Positions 22,829 to 35,623 are shown, counted from the stretch's first letter. The stretch: 50,389 nt of DNA from Hypsibius dujardini (GCA_001579985.1 LRSR01010612.1:1-50389), one strand, 5' to 3'. The notes: generated by a model not told the origin, from the sequence alone. Translations and numbers: made by a program.

Positions 22829-25800
22829 AAACCATCTATCTGACTGTTAAACCATCTATCTGACTGTCTGTCGATCAGTTTGTCTGATTGCCAATTGCCC
22901 TTCAGGTACACTGCTTGTCTGTCAAACTATCTGCATTGTCCGGGCGTACTTTCTTCGGCGAACTGGATGCGGTCCAACAGCTTAGCAAGAAACAACGGTG
23001 ATCGGTTCGCCCGCGGCGTACGCAACAACGCCTGCACCAGGTCAATCAGTCGGGACGGTAGGGGCAAAATTTCGCGATTTTGAATGTACTCCAACAGGCG
23101 CGGGATCAGTTTTTGGTAGATGTATATTTCCTCCAGTACTCGTCCGGCCACACTGAAAAAGCGCGTCACTTCGTCCACCACACCACTGTTTTCGTAGTCC
23201 ATCATGCCATTCATGAAGGTCTCACAAACTTGATCGATGCGGTCGCTTTCAAGGAAACCCTGGGGAAGCAATGTAAAATTGAGAATCACCACACGGGCCA
23301 TCCAGTCAAAAAATAGACATAAATAATTACGTAAGAGAAATATAGCCGGACACAGACCGGACACAGATAGGCTGACAGGCAGGAAGCTATCTATACAGAC
23401 AGGCAAACAAACCGTGAATGGAACTTCAAAAAAAATAATTTGACAAACCTTGAGCTTGAGCATTTCCGCCAAACCGGACACCGCCATACACGTTATCATG
23501 TTCTGCGGAGTCTCCGTCAAAAGCGACTGATAGAAGGCAGCCACGAAAGTCCTCTCATCAGGCTCAAAATTCCCCATCCCCCCAACCGCCGCCATGGCCT
23601 GGAGAATGAGCGCGTTGACGTTCATCAAGGCCAGCCGTTCCTCGGTCCGTAACTGCACCATGAAGAGTTTGACATTTAACGGCAGAACAATGTTAGCAAT
23701 CTTGTCGCAAGCCGCCTTGGAGCTCATCGCCACGGCTTTAAGAATCTTCCCGGTTGGATATTGCAATTGCAATTCCGGTTTACGAAGGAACTGGTCGGTG
23801 TCGTTGAGGACAGTCGTAACAAATTGATCGCAACTCGAAACACCTGTCAGATGATTAACATAATAATTAGCAATTAATTTGTATCCGTGTGTTTGAGCAC
23901 TTGACCGTCTTTCAAGCTTCCAATCTACATGTATATATGCATGTTTGTCTGTCTGCCTGTACATCTACCTGTCTGTCTGTTGGCCTGTAAGTCTCCTACT
24001 CTGTAAGTCTTCTAGACTGCCCGTCAGAGTGCATTTCTATCCCTTTGGCTTCCTTCCTGAACTCATGTCTATTTTTTGTAGAATTCTTCCATTATCTATC
24101 TGTCCGTTGCGTGTAGTGGAAACCACTCCAAAATCGGTCGTACCCAATTGAGGTCCGGACGCTAGTAGACTTGCCAAGGAAGTTAATGCCTTAACCGCAG
24201 CATCCTCGATGGAGTCGGTTGGTGCAGTAAGGACTTCTCGCCGCAGAGATATCCACAAAGAGGTAATCTGTTCTTCCACGACGGTTCGCACACTCGGGCC
24301 GGACTCGCATAATGCAATAAAAGTTAAGATCGACTCTTCCTGCAATTCAGGCAACAATACTATACGAACTGTACAGCAAACATGGACACACTAAGAAGAC
24401 AAACAGACAATACAAATAGACAACAAACAAATATATAATACACAAATAACCACCCAGATATGTAGATAGTTTCGGCAGACCGGCAAGTAGGCAGACAGAT
24501 CGGTAGGCGACAGACAGGTAGACAAACAAACGGAAGAACAAGCGGAGGCATGCATAGATACGGAAAGAGACAAACAAGCCGAAAATAATGCAATACAAAT
24601 ATGAAAAACGAGAAAAAACTAACCTTGGCATCGTTAGAATCAGACTGCAATTTCTCTAAGATGAGCGGCAGGCAGTATTTGGCAAATTTCGGGGAAGCAG
24701 TCAGACAACGACGCAGTCCGGCCACCAAAGTATCTTTCAATTTAGACTCGACGTCTTCCTGGACAGTGGGTGTGAAGTCGATGGGGAAGTAGCAGGCAAC
24801 CACATCGAACGCCGTTTCGGTTATGGGATCTAAAGTGAAAAACAGAACCCTTTAGCAATACTAGTCCATAAAGCCTGGGACTAAATCTTTCCCTGCACCA
24901 CGAACCAATTTCGAATTGGGAAACAATTTTCACCATTGTCCGAAAGACAATCAGCAAATTTCTGGGTTCATGCTCGCCGTCCATCACACTGATGTACCGC
25001 ATCAGCGAATTGGATCCCATCTTTTCCAAGTCTAGAGAAAGACAAGCATTGTTGAAGCCAGCTAAGACAAGGCAGAGAAAAAATCTATTTTTGCCACTCT
25101 ATCTGTCTATCTATTCGTCTGTCTGTAGATTTGCCTGTCAGTCAGCCAGTCTGTCTAGCTGATTGTCATATTTTATCTGCCTGTCTCTCTTTTATCTATG
25201 TCGGTCTTCCTATCTATCTGCGTATTTGTCACGGATCCGGATTACCTTGCCCAAATCGGTCCACCAGCATTTCAAACAGGATATAGACATTAAGTCGGTC
25301 TTGTCGAGTAAGGGAGTGGACGAATCCATCGGTAGCCAAATTGTCTAGGATACTCACGCCAGAGGAACCTTGAAAATGTTTCATGTGGATCTGTAAGATT
25401 TAAACTGATAAGCTAATACCTTGAGAAGAAAAAATAGACACCTGGACAGACAAGCAAACAGGCAGACAGACAGACAGACGGACGGACAAACAGGCAGGCA
25501 GTCAGACATAGACAAATAAATCAATGTAGGTAGGCAGGTCCTTAAGCCGGTATACGGTTTCTCGTACCAATGCTAATAGGCCCTTGATAGTTAACCCAAA
25601 TAGCGTCTGCTGGTCTTGTAAACGGTTGACGAAAAAGTCCGTTAACCGGGCGACTTCAATTTCCTCTAAGGTGTCCCGCTTGAGGCTGTCCACTACTCCG
25701 ACGATAACACGCAGTGCTTCCTGTCGCGCCGAAACTTCCGGACTGGTCAGACTAGGCCTATTAACAAAAAACAAAGCAAGCCACTAATACATGTCTGGAG

Positions 25801-26350
25801 AAAACTGCGGCTTTGTTTGCAATCAGCCAATCAAACAATCCTGACCATAATCCAATCACTCAATCAAACGACAACATCATGATAATAAATGTTACTAAAC
25901 AGCTAACAGCTGATCCGTTCAAATTGAACTCATTCAGATTTTTGTACATACCAATTCTAAAAAAGTTGTAAGCGAATAGCTCCTCTAACAACGGAGAACA
26001 AAGACACACCTAACTAATCAATCAATCTACGCAGTGAAAAGACGATCTCCGCTGCATTAAATCAACAGCCGTCAATCACTTAATCAACGCATAGGGCGCC
26101 ACATGATATTACGTGCAATTCCGCTTACCCCACAACCTCCACAATCTGCAGCATGGATCGGGTGTGTGCATCAACATCTGTCAATCAAAAAGAATTACCA
26201 ACATTTACTCAACAAATTATAGAATAAATAGATAATAACTGTTGGGACGTACGCACCTTTTGTGAGGGCAGCGATAAAAATTTCGTCGTAGTTCTTCAGA
26301 TTCGCAAGCAGTTCCACTTTCCACTCCGACTCAACCGCATTTGCCGCCAT
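19694..26350 (-). CDS. MMS19: MMS19, cytosolic iron-sulfur assembly factor, 15 exons, 1074 aa
   Basis: Exons are 26350-26257, 26177-26129, 25757-25568, 25390-25246, 25031-24906, 24829-24624, 24339-24144, 23843-23449, 23259-22950, 22672-22441, 22373-22244, 22056-21852, 21410-20968, 20295-20113 and 20014-19694. Phases join throughout. MMS19 is a HEAT-repeat scaffold of the CIA targeting complex that delivers iron-sulfur clusters to DNA polymerases, primase and helicases such as XPD. Diagnostic segments are MDGEHEPRNLLIVFR (residue ~176), CYFPIDFTP (~214), SLWISLRREVL, and the C-terminal LLPYKQKVL...CLDDKKRRVR block (~990-1013). The conserved protein ends at about residue 1026, close to the usual length of 1030. 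The frame then continues 48 residues through a CTGT array before its stop. An alternative donor just before this tail cannot be excluded. Confidence 0.94.
20320..20935. repeat. degenerate CAGA tract in MMS19 intron 13
   Basis: This is a decayed tetranucleotide array of about 600 bases occupying most of the intron. It generates a false continuation of the upstream reading frame. Confidence 0.85.
21440..21770. repeat. degenerate CAGA/CAAA tract in MMS19 intron 12
   Basis: This is a tetranucleotide-derived tract between exons 12 and 13, in sense-CTGT polarity for MMS19. Confidence 0.85.
22735..22930. repeat. (CTGT)n array in MMS19 intron 9
   Basis: It contains a pure (TCTG)n core at about 22771-22828 with degenerate flanks. 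Its polarity is opposite to most arrays in this gene. Confidence 0.9.
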
Positions 26351-26714
26351 ATTCTCCGCCCCAGCTGTAAATAACTCCGTGTGTGGAACAACCAAACGTG
26401 GATAAAAAATAGAAGGAAGAGAAGAAAGACCGCAGAGATGGAATAAGGAAAGATATTAATTGCTCAAGTAGAATAAACGCTGAACACACTCTTTTCCTCA
26501 CCTCAAATGATTGATTGCTGGATTGACACGTGCAATTCATGATCACGTGGTTTTGTTTAATGTTTCTCGACGGCTTTAGGGCACAATCTTGCACTTTAAT
26601 ACCACTCGGCCGCGTTTAATGCCCAACCACGCTCACGCTTTTGTCTGGATTTTTGTGCGAAACATTCTGAACAGCGAGACATTATTTTTGTCTTCTTTCT
26701 TCATAGTTTGAAAA
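26351..26714. other. divergent intergenic, MMS19 / F-box-like copy 1
   Basis: These 364 bases separate the MMS19 start (-) from the F-box-like pseudogene start (+). It is unique sequence that probably contains the MMS19 promoter. I see no convincing motif. Confidence 0.45.
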
Positions 26715-28398
26715 ATGGCGACGTCACTTCTTCCAGCAAAGAAATGCTGCCTCCGTTCATGGACCGAGGAGATGGAGATGAGACAGAAATCAGTGGAAAA
26801 GCGGACTCATGCGGTCGCCAAGAAAGCGGAGCTCGGGAAGCGGCAGCGCAACGTTAACCAAATCTTCAGGAGGGTTACGAGGCTATCAAGAAATTCCTGA
26901 GGAAATCATGCGAGAAATTTTCATGCATCTTGATCTGCCATTTCGTGTCCGCTTGTGCCGGTAAGCTTTCAAAAGTCATGTCTTCAAAGCCCAATCATGC
27001 AATCTAAACGACGAGACATTGGTTGCGTCATTTTCCAGCCTAGCCAAATTCGATGCAGAATACATTCGGTTGATCGGTTGATTACCTTGTTTATTATTAT
27101 TTGAATTTGAAGAACGATGTTTACGGGTAATCAGCTTTTCAGCAGTGTTTAACGCATTCAAAATCTGTATCAACAATCCTGCCTCAACCGTTTATATTGA
27201 GAGATTTTGCTTGCGTCGGCATGTTTTGGTTGATGACTGCAGGGAGCGAGCGATTCGTTGATTGATATAATCTGTATTCCTAGTATCGTTCGTTTCGACC
27301 AATCAATCAACCAATGGATGTTTAGCCGATTGCACGCACGGAGCGGTTACTCATCTACTTACGTAGGTTTTCATCTTTTTTACAGCGTTTGTTGCTTTCG
27401 GAAGCACATTCTTCTCCAGCCGGAAACGAACGTCGTTGTCTTAATTGACCGGGCGTGCTTCGTGCGACACCAAAACCGTGTTAGACATGGAACCGCCTGA
27501 AACGTCCTAAGAATACGGCCTACAGCCAGGACAAGGTTTTTCATTTGCGTGGCTTTTTTTGGACCTACCTTCACCAAATCATCTACGACGGACGCGAGGC
27601 TGAGGAACACGTTGATTACTGGTGGGATATTCAAAGTCCCTGGGGGGCCTGCCCTGGTGTTTGGCCTGGATGGTCAAACGGGCGCCCAATGCCACCGGGC
27701 TCTATCTTAAGTGCATCGCTTTTGAAGCCGGTCAAAGGCGTACCTTTTCTGGCACTTTATTGTAGGTCATCTTCAAAGAATTTCTGCCCGATGTCTTCAA
27801 CACAAGTGCCTTTTGGCAAGCGGAGCCTTCTCAACGAACCCATATCGATAGACAGCGTTGACAGTGACTGCCTGTTCCTGGAAGTACGGTGTATACTCAT
27901 CGAATAAGGCATTAACCGAATCTGAGTGTGTTTGGAAACCGGTTTGCCGAGGTTGAGTATCGACCTGGCTGACAGCAAGAACGTCTGCGTGTCGATCCTT
28001 ACAGCTACCGATGCCCTCTTCTGGTCGCACCCCGCGGAGCAATTGGATTGGCTGGAGAAGTACGCTCGTGAACTCTCCAAAATGTTTTAAGGATTATCGA
28101 GGGCCTTTATGGGAAATTGTGCTGCGCAATCGCCGGTGAGTGAATGAAGGAGTCGCGACGTGCAGATGACGGCCTCTGCCTGATTTTCGGCGCCTTATTT
28201 TGCGTCTTTGCCTCTTTCAGTGGCTTCTGGCATGTCAATGCCAATGTGTCGCATCTACCCAATCTAAACTATAGCGCGCTGCAGGGAGACGATTTGATGC
28301 GAGTTGCACGATGCCTGCTGGACTACAGCAACGTTGAGGGGAAATTGGTCTTTCCTCCGCCGCTGCATCCTATTCCTCGACAGCCTTGTGCCGACTGA
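26715..28398 (+). pseudogene. F-box-like gene, decayed copy 1
   Basis: Four blocks match, in order, the better-preserved paralogue at 37014-34075. The blocks are the N-terminus (CCLRSWTEEMEMRQ, 26745-26790), an F-box-like helix pair (IPEEIMREIFMHLDLP, about 26893-26940) before a GTAAGC donor, and a central block (FRKHILLQPETNVVVLIDR, about 27400-27450; then FHLRGFFWTYLHQIIYDG). The last block is a C-terminal exon (GDDLMRVARCLLDYS, 28286-28330, stop at 28396). The blocks lie in different frames: a shift separates the N-terminus from the F-box, another splits the central exon near 27480, and stops interrupt it near 27760 and 28090. F-box proteins recruit targets to SCF ubiquitin ligases; that role would apply to the intact ancestor only. 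The C-terminal half has no domain I recognise. Confidence 0.7.
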
Positions 28399-29150
28399 AA
28401 TTGCTGATAGTCCACGTGTATCCTTTAAGGGCGACGACGACTAATCGGTCACGAATCTTGCCTTAGCTTACGGGAATTACGAATTCATTGCGCAGTAATT
28501 GATGAATGCTTCCTTTTTTATCAAATCCTTTAGTTACTTTAGTATCATTGCGAAATACTGTACAAGATAAAGTGTTAAAATTTAAGCCGATCGTTCTTTG
28601 GTCGTCCTTCCTTTTCCTCATTGATTTGAGCTCTCCTCACGAATCTTTTTCTTTTGCCGTACTTAGGCTTGTGATATGGGTACTTTTTATCAAATTCTGA
28701 AGTTCTCTGTACGCCCGGCCTAAAACTACGATGCTACGAAAAGATTAGCCAAAAAAGAGTGACCGGGCCGTGAAAGTTCGGCAATGGGCATTCCCACAGT
28801 TGTGTGCACTCAGCCTTCGAATCGATGAATTGATTGGTTGATTGGTTCTTATGTGTTAAAAGCATCCGACATTGCGTCCAACGCTGTAATTTAACAGCAC
28901 CCACATTGCGCAAAGTCACGAGTAAGTTGACTTTAGCGTGTAACCGCTGTGTTTTGGGCTACACCCATTCAGGTCTACACGATTTAGCGATAGACCCATT
29001 CACTGTTTACCGTCAAAATAAAATAAAAATCATTCTGACCTCCACTAGTCCACATCCGTTTGGCTGCCGTCAGTAATTTTTAACCCATAGGGATATTTTT
29101 TATTTATTCTGCCCTAATTTAAAAGAATTGTTGTCCCCTCACTGGAGAAG
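28399..29150. other. intergenic, no gene seen
   Basis: This is unique sequence between the decayed F-box-like copy and Roquin, with short unsupported frames only. The Roquin promoter and 5' UTR must lie at its right end. Confidence 0.5.
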
Positions 29151-32100
29151 ATGCCGTTTTTCATGAGTCACTTCTCCGAAGTGCTCAGCTGTGCCATCTG
29201 CGATTTGCGGTTTGATCTGCTGACCCGCCTGCCTTGTTCCCTCCCCTGCAGCCACACCATCTGCAGCGGGTGTTTGGCGAACTTTCGCGACGGCACGGCG
29301 ACGCGCTGCCCGTTGGACAAGACGGAGGGGAAGTTGGCGCTGGGGGCGCTCCCTGTAAATACAGCCATTTTGAGTGTCATGCAGTTGGACTGGACGCAGT
29401 GTCTCACCGTGAAGGAGCGGTTGAGGGTGGCCATGGCCACCGTTGGCTTGATGGATGAAGCGGCTCGACACGATTATCTGGCGGGGGTGGAGCGATTGGA
29501 GGAGATTGCCAGCGTCGTGGCCAGAGCCGAAGGTAGGCGGTGAAGAATTCAGGCAAAATCTGCGGTTGATTGATTGATTGCGACGATTATGTGAGATTTG
29601 TTTTGGGCTTAGCAGTCGGTTGATTGAGTGATGCATGGAGTAGCGGGCAACTTATTTTCCACGCAATTCAGAAGACGTCTGGTTTCTTTCCTCTTAGAAT
29701 CTCGACTGATTGAGTTTAAGAGATTATGTGACATCTAATTGGCTTGTTAACGTTTAGAGTATATTCCCGGGATTGTAGTCCACCAATTAGTAGGAGTTAT
29801 TATTGAGTGTTTTTGATTGAGTTGTGGAGAGTTTTGTCTTATTTCTGAAAGTTAATCTTGTAATAAATTGTTATGTTCTTCCTTTCAGCACTCAACAAGC
29901 CCCTCCAAAGGAAATTGATGAGCCTATTCCAGTGTCAGATCCTACTGGAGGAAGGTCGAACCCGATCCTTCAAAGCGGCAAAGTGAGTTTATTATGACTT
30001 TATTGTGTTATTTTAAAGCGATTTTGTATTGAATTGCAAAATTAAAATGAATTATTGTTATCCAAATGAGGAAGAACCCCCCATAAAAACGTATTCGAAT
30101 TTAGCGTCGAAATTAATTTAAATTAGTATAAATAATATAATTTAAAAGAAGATAGAATCTCCCATTTGTGATATGTAAACATAATTTGGAATAAAATAAA
30201 ACCGGTATCATCTTGAGCATAATATCTGCGGTAATAAGAGCGAAATTTTTGTGATTTTATTAATAATTTCCTTTTATCAAGATTCGAAAGGAATTTACAA
30301 AATGTGGTTTCTCAAAATTAAATTATCTCAAGTCACTTTAGGTTAATGTTTTATCCGATGGGTGTCCAAAATGTAATACTGTACAAATTGCAGGTCTGTC
30401 TGCGAAAGAATCGTCATCGAACTCATTCTCCAGCACCAAAACCAGCAGCAGCTCACGTCCCACCTCTGGTCGGCAGTCCGTGCACGTGGATGCCAATTCC
30501 TTGGGCCGGCCATGCAGGAGGAAGTGTTGAAGCTGGTCATTCTCGCGCTCGAATCCGGGTCAGCGCTGAGCAGGAAGGTCCTGGTGATGTTCATTGTGCA
30601 AAAGCTGCAGCCGATATTCTCGCAAGCCTCCAAAACAAGTGTCGGTCACGTGGTCCAGCTCCTCTACCGAGCCTCCTGCTTTAAGGTCTGCAAATGCGAC
30701 GGCCACTCCTCCCTGATGGAGCTGAAAGAGGAGTTTCGGACATATGAGACACTGCGGCGGGAACATGACGCTCAGGTGATCCAGATTGCACAGGAGGCGG
30801 GATTGCGGATAGCGCCGGAGCAGTGGAGTTCGTTGCTATATGGTGACCAGCAGCACAAGTCGCAGATGCAGTCTATCATAGACAAAGTATGGCGCAAGAA
30901 AAATTGTTTAACGGAGACAGGCAGGCAGGCAGGCAGGCAGATAGACAGATAGACAGATAGAAAGATAGACAGATAGACAGAGAAGCACACAGACAGAAAC
31001 ACAGACAAACAGACAGAGATAGATAGAGACACACAGAAACAAACAAACAGGCAGGCAGGCAGGCAGGCAGATAGACGGACACATAGACATACATATACAC
31101 AAAACAGACAATCAGACAGACAGACAAAGAGTTAAACACTATTGAACAAGTAGATGAATCTGCTGATAATGAAAATTCTCTGTAGTTGCAGACCAGCCAG
31201 TTCTTTTCTCAAAGCATCCAGGAGCTCCTCGTTGCGGTGCAGCGATCGGGCGACCCGGAAAACCTCAGCGCTCTCAGCGAAGCGCTAAACTTCCTCGCCG
31301 ACATTGACGTCGCTACCGCCGAACTTCCCTCCATCCACCTCATCTCCACCGTCCTCACGCACGTCTTCGACATCTTAGTCGCCTATCTCCGGTTTATGGC
31401 CACTGTTCAAGACAAAGAGTCTACAAATTATTCCCGACTGCTGCGCCCTGCCAATGATAATTCCGTGGAATACAATCGGCAACGCGATGGATACGGCAAT
31501 CATCAGCAGCCCACTATGAGACAAATATTTCACCAACCACTGCAGGTATACAATTGTTTATATATCATTGTGAATTTAACTAATATTATAATATTTAAAT
31601 ATGTTTAACTCTTTCGTTATCATTTATTTTATTTTTGAAAAATATTAAATTTAAGATTAATCCCGGTTTTCGTGTTTATGAATTCCGGTAATAGAATAAA
31701 ATATTAATATTATTTCAATGATGATTTCTGCTGTTCTACTTTAAACGTCTGCTCTTTAACTTTAACTTTTTTATTTGTAATATGGTACCATTCTTTACTT
31801 TTCTAATTTGTTTGCCATAAATACATGCGTATATTATTATATGTTTTCCGCTATGATTTAAAATGAAATTTCAATAAATCCAATATTGCGGATACATTTT
31901 GAAACATTTGCTTCAAAATCGCGGGTTTACATAAAACAATATAAAGCATTTTACTCAATATAATCTCTGCAGGCGACGCGGAGTCTTCCTCACAAAAACA
32001 TCGGCATGAACCGCTACGGTAATGGTGACGCCCTCGCGGAGAGCCTGTCGGTGATGGATCTGAACAAGACGATCTACCGCACTCCCGATTTCGGTGTTGC

Positions 32101-32834
32101 ATCATCACGACCAGTCGTCCATCCCAGCAACATTGTCTCCACTCACTCTCCCTTGTCGATGTATGTGGGCAGACCGGCGTCTCGACAGGCATCCGCGCCC
32201 TTTCCCTACCAGCCGCCGTCGCGGGTGGTGTATTCCGGAACTTTCCCTCCCACGAGATTAGAGGGCGGTGTGCGGTTGGATTTGCCAACGGGATTAACAC
32301 CGTCCTTTGTTGGGCAACAACCGGTGGATAATTCAGCGATTGATTACGCGGCGTACCGGCAACCGGTGGTGGCGTCTTCGTCATGGTCGGGTTCGGCGTT
32401 TCATCCGGCAGGTCAACGGCTGCCGCAGCGGTTTGAGGAAAGTAGGACGATTCCGGCATCATTGTCGAGTGGGAGTCTGTTGGATGATTACTCCAAGTGG
32501 AGGGACGACGCGGCCACTTCCAACGGGGTAAGTCTGTATTGTCTGGTGAAGATACTGTTGGTGAGTTTGCTGCATCTGTCTGTCTCTCTGTTTGTCTGGT
32601 TATCTGTACATTTTTGTCTTTATCTGCCTGGTTGTCGATCTCTCGGTCCGCGTGTCTGCCTGCCTTCATGTTTGTCTGTTTCTGTTTGCTTGTCAGTGCG
32701 CCTGGTCTCTGTGTGCCTGTGTTTTTCTTGGTCTGCTCATCGGTTTGCCTATGTTTTTACTGCCTTCCTGTTTATCTCGTCTTGTGTTTCTGCCTATTTA
32801 CGTATGGGCATGCTTGCCTGCTTGTCTGTCTCCG

Positions 32835-32888
<54 letters not shown>

Positions 32889-33406
32889 GCCTTATTATTT
32901 GACAGATGAATATTTTGCCGTACTCCTGTTTGTCCGTCTTTCGAAACCAAGCTTTTTCCTTCTCACCTTACCACATGTAAAATGCCCGAATGCCTGAATT
33001 ACCGAATACCTGTGTATATTTCTAGCGACATACAATATCTGTCTGGAATTTCTCGAACTGATCTGAATATGTCTGTTGGTTCTCCTGCCATATCAGTTTT
33101 CTCTCCCTTTCTTTGCGTTCCTCTCTCTAGCGAACGGAAGGGGAACATGATTGTCTTAATCAGCGATGTTTTTTGTTCCGGTAGATTCATCGGATAACTT
33201 CCTTATCAGATATGGGTACCAATCACTATCAACTCCAGCAGCAGCACAACCCTGCGTATGATCAGCCCTCCGCTAGGATGTTCTTCCTGGATGATCGTCC
33301 CGCGCTGTTTAATACCCCAACTAGGCCGTCCTATGACTCTTTGGCTGTAAGTGCATCTGCCTCGGCCGGTTCGATTAATCGGCATCCACTTCTAGGAAGA
33401 CGTTAG
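29151..33406 (+). CDS. RC3H1: Roquin (RC3H-type RING/ROQ RNA-binding protein), 6 exons, 701 aa, no CCCH finger
   Basis: Exons are 29151-29532, 29889-29982, 30394-30886, 31186-31545, 31973-32527 and 33185-33406, all in phase. Roquin proteins bind stem-loop decay elements in mRNA 3' UTRs and recruit deadenylases, with a RING E3 ligase. Residues about 14-56 form a C3HC4 RING ([17 protein letters not shown]). The HEPN/ROQ region spans about 135-345 and is highly conserved: [78 protein letters not shown]. After it, vertebrate and nematode members have a CCCH zinc finger; here residues 380-460 have no such Cys/His pattern and the intron 31546-31972 contains no candidate exon. Residues 450-701 are low complexity, rich in Pro, Ser, Gln and Tyr. 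A good GTAAGT donor at 33346 could allow an alternative C-terminus. RC3H1 and RC3H2 cannot be distinguished. Confidence 0.93.
30915..31130. repeat. CAGG/CAGA array in Roquin intron 3
   Basis: Two CAGG blocks separated by CAGA/TAGA units lie directly after the donor of exon 3. The polarity is antisense to the gene. Confidence 0.9.
32570..32965. repeat. CTGT array in Roquin intron 5
   Basis: A degenerate tract precedes a pure CTGT block at about 32838-32888. It sits in sense polarity after the exon 5 donor. Confidence 0.9.
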
Positions 33407-34074
33407 CACTGCAGACTACCGGTACCACCTCCCTATCGGTTCAATGGGAAAGATCGCGTTGCTCGAGATGCGCGTTTATTTTTTTTTATCGTGCATACAT
33501 GCGATTTGTACTAAGTTTTCGTGTTTAATGAAAAAGTGGTTTCTACTAAAGTTTTTCTTTTGAAAATGTTTGCCGCTTGTCGTATCGACAGCAGTTGTTG
33601 TGTCTGTAATGGTTTTAATTTTTACCCATTTTTTACATAGTTTTAGAAGCATGTTTGAACATTTTTTTTCGCCGTTGGCGGCCACTTTTCCTAGTCGCGC
33701 AAACCTTGCCTTGACGGTAGTTAGTTTTTTTGCTTTTTAGTGTCACTCAAGCGATCAGTCGCAGCTGTATCCGGTTTAACGGGCGAATATCAGCCGGACA
33801 TGAATCAACTCGTGTCAGTGATGGAAACAAATTAACGGCAAAAAGAAGACAAACCTGAAAGTTAACGCACGATACTACATCTATATATAGGAATCAAAAA
33901 GGAATCTGTATATAGGAATCAAAAAGGAATCTGTATACAGGAATCAAAAAGACTAGACAAAATCACGTCGACCAATTTCTCTCCGCAAAGAATCTTTAGT
34001 TTCTTTCGACAAAACTTCTAATTATGGGCCGAGAAGTAGCCCCCGCATACTCTGGAGTCCGAACATTGAGGGAT
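33407..34074. other. convergent intergenic between Roquin and F-box-like copy 2
   Basis: It holds the Roquin 3' UTR and a short tandem repeat at 33885-33954. No gene is seen. Confidence 0.55.
33885..33954. repeat. 25-bp tandem repeat, ~2.8 copies
   Basis: The unit contains AGGAATCAAAAAGGAATCTG. The first two copies are almost identical and the third is partial with one substitution. Confidence 0.85.
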
Positions 34075-34329
34075 TCAGTTTGCATATGGCTGTCGAGGAA
34101 TATGATGGGGCGGTGCCGGGAAGACCGAATTTCCGTAATAATCGGTATAGTCCAGCAGGCATCGAGCAACCCGCATCAAATCGTCTCCATGCAGCTCGCG
34201 ATAGTTTAAAGTCGGTAGATGCCACACAGTTTCGTCAAAAGGACCGTTCCACCTCAAAAGGGCATGGAAAAAAAAGCACAAAAGAGAGAAGATATTGCAT
34301 GTACCGGTATAGTGTTCTTGAAAGAACGT

Positions 34330-34640
34330 AGTTGTGATTGAATTTAAATAAAATATTACAATTTATATCCACCGGTAAAATGTATTTAATTACAGAAAAA
34401 AGCCCCATTTTTAGTATTTAACATAAGATTTCAAATAAAACATCCTAATATTTAAAGCGAATTTAGTGCTTTTAAAAAATAAACATGTTTTAAATACCGA
34501 CTTTCCATTTTGTGACTTTAGATAAAATAAACACATATTTATTAAAAAATTATTTAATATTAATTTTATATTTTTATATTTTTTATAATTATATTATGTA
34601 TTGATTTATATTAAGTCGTTTTTGAGTCATTCAAAGTATC
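34330..34640. repeat. AT-rich dispersed repeat, copy in F-box-like copy 2 intron
   Basis: This segment shares blocks (TTTTGTGACTTTA then ATAAAATAA; AATAAAACATC then TAATATTT) with AT-rich stretches near 1140-1260 and 48060-48300. It has no coding content. Confidence 0.5.
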
Positions 34641-35064
34641 TTTGAATAACTTATACAACACAATACAACCTGGTGGCATTGGCCGTGCTCCATCATTACA
34701 GGCTTCTCTTTACCGTAAAGTATGTTTCACCAACGAATACAAGGGCTCACGGCAATCCTCAAACGTTTTCGGGAGTCGACGAGCGTTCAAATCCAGCCAA
34801 TCCAACTGATCCGCAGGATACGGCCAGAGGAGGGGATCGGAAACTGCTCGGATGGACGCGAAGACGTCCTTGCTATCAGTGAGGTCGACAGTCAACTTGG
34901 GGTACCTGATTACCCACTCGTGTAACTTCTGAGGACGAATGTACTCCCACTTAAAAACTGCGTACTTGTAGGAAGAGGCAGTCACCGTCAAACTCGTCCA
35001 TTGATGCGGGTAGGCCGGCCTGGAAGACCCCAACTGCGGCTGCTGCAGCGCATTCGTGTTGAAA

Positions 35065-35623
35065 CCTTTGGAGACAAACATGGGCTCGTGTAGGGTTCTT
35101 ACAAGTCGGAACCATGACCTCTAGATGGTGGCTTAAGCTACAAGTTCCTCTCCCCTTCCCCTTCCCCCTAATTTTTGTCCCCTGTTGCTTTTATGAGTGC
35201 TGACCAAGGTCCATTTGAGTTATCATAGCAAATCTAATACTTTTGGAAAGCCCAATTGTTTCTCAAGCTTTTAGTGTAAACACCCCAAGATTTGAACATT
35301 GGTCGAATAAATGGTGTGGCCATAGCCATGCAGTCAAGACAAAACTGGGCGTTTTAGTTTTTCAATCCGTAATCTCCAATATTGAGGATTGAAATTTTTG
35401 TGTGATAAGGAAGCATGAAGGATTCTAAAAAGTTAATTCTCCTTTTACTGAGTCAACGAACATTGGTCAACACCGGAAAATAAAAAAGGGAAGGGAACTT
35501 GTAGTCTATGCCTTGCTGGTAGTTGGTGCCCTCACCCCGGCCGCCGACCTCCACGCGGCCCTGCCTGGCCCCACTACGAGGGGTCCTGGTTCGGACTTGT
35601 AAGGACCCTAAACTAGCCTTTGG
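35065..35623. mobile_element. non-autonomous insertion with 7-bp target duplication CCTTTGG
   Basis: The element spans 35072-35616 and is flanked by direct repeats CCTTTGG at 35065-35071 and 35617-35623. Subterminal inverted repeats of about 31 bases lie at 35091-35121 and 35580-35610 (TAGGGT...CTTACAAGTC against its complement, four mismatches). It carries no open transposase frame. Removing the element and one duplicate restores the F-box-like frame exactly, which defines the insertion boundaries. Its superfamily is unclear. Confidence 0.85.

Noticed and set aside
24340-24357. Earlier acceptor for MMS19 exon 7
   Set aside because: It would need a different incoming phase; the acceptor before 24339 keeps phase and aligns with the family.
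31851-32669. 272-codon minus-strand frame
   Set aside because: It is antisense to Roquin exon 5, whose plus-strand reading has correct splice phase and context.
32497-32997. Cys/Leu/Val/Ser-rich frames over 100 codons in CTGT tracts (also near 11400-11820, 15890-16270, 41770-42080, 43560-43810, 45470-45900)
   Set aside because: CTGT in any frame codes L-S-V-C with no stop. These lie in introns or gaps between well-supported exons and are not membrane proteins.
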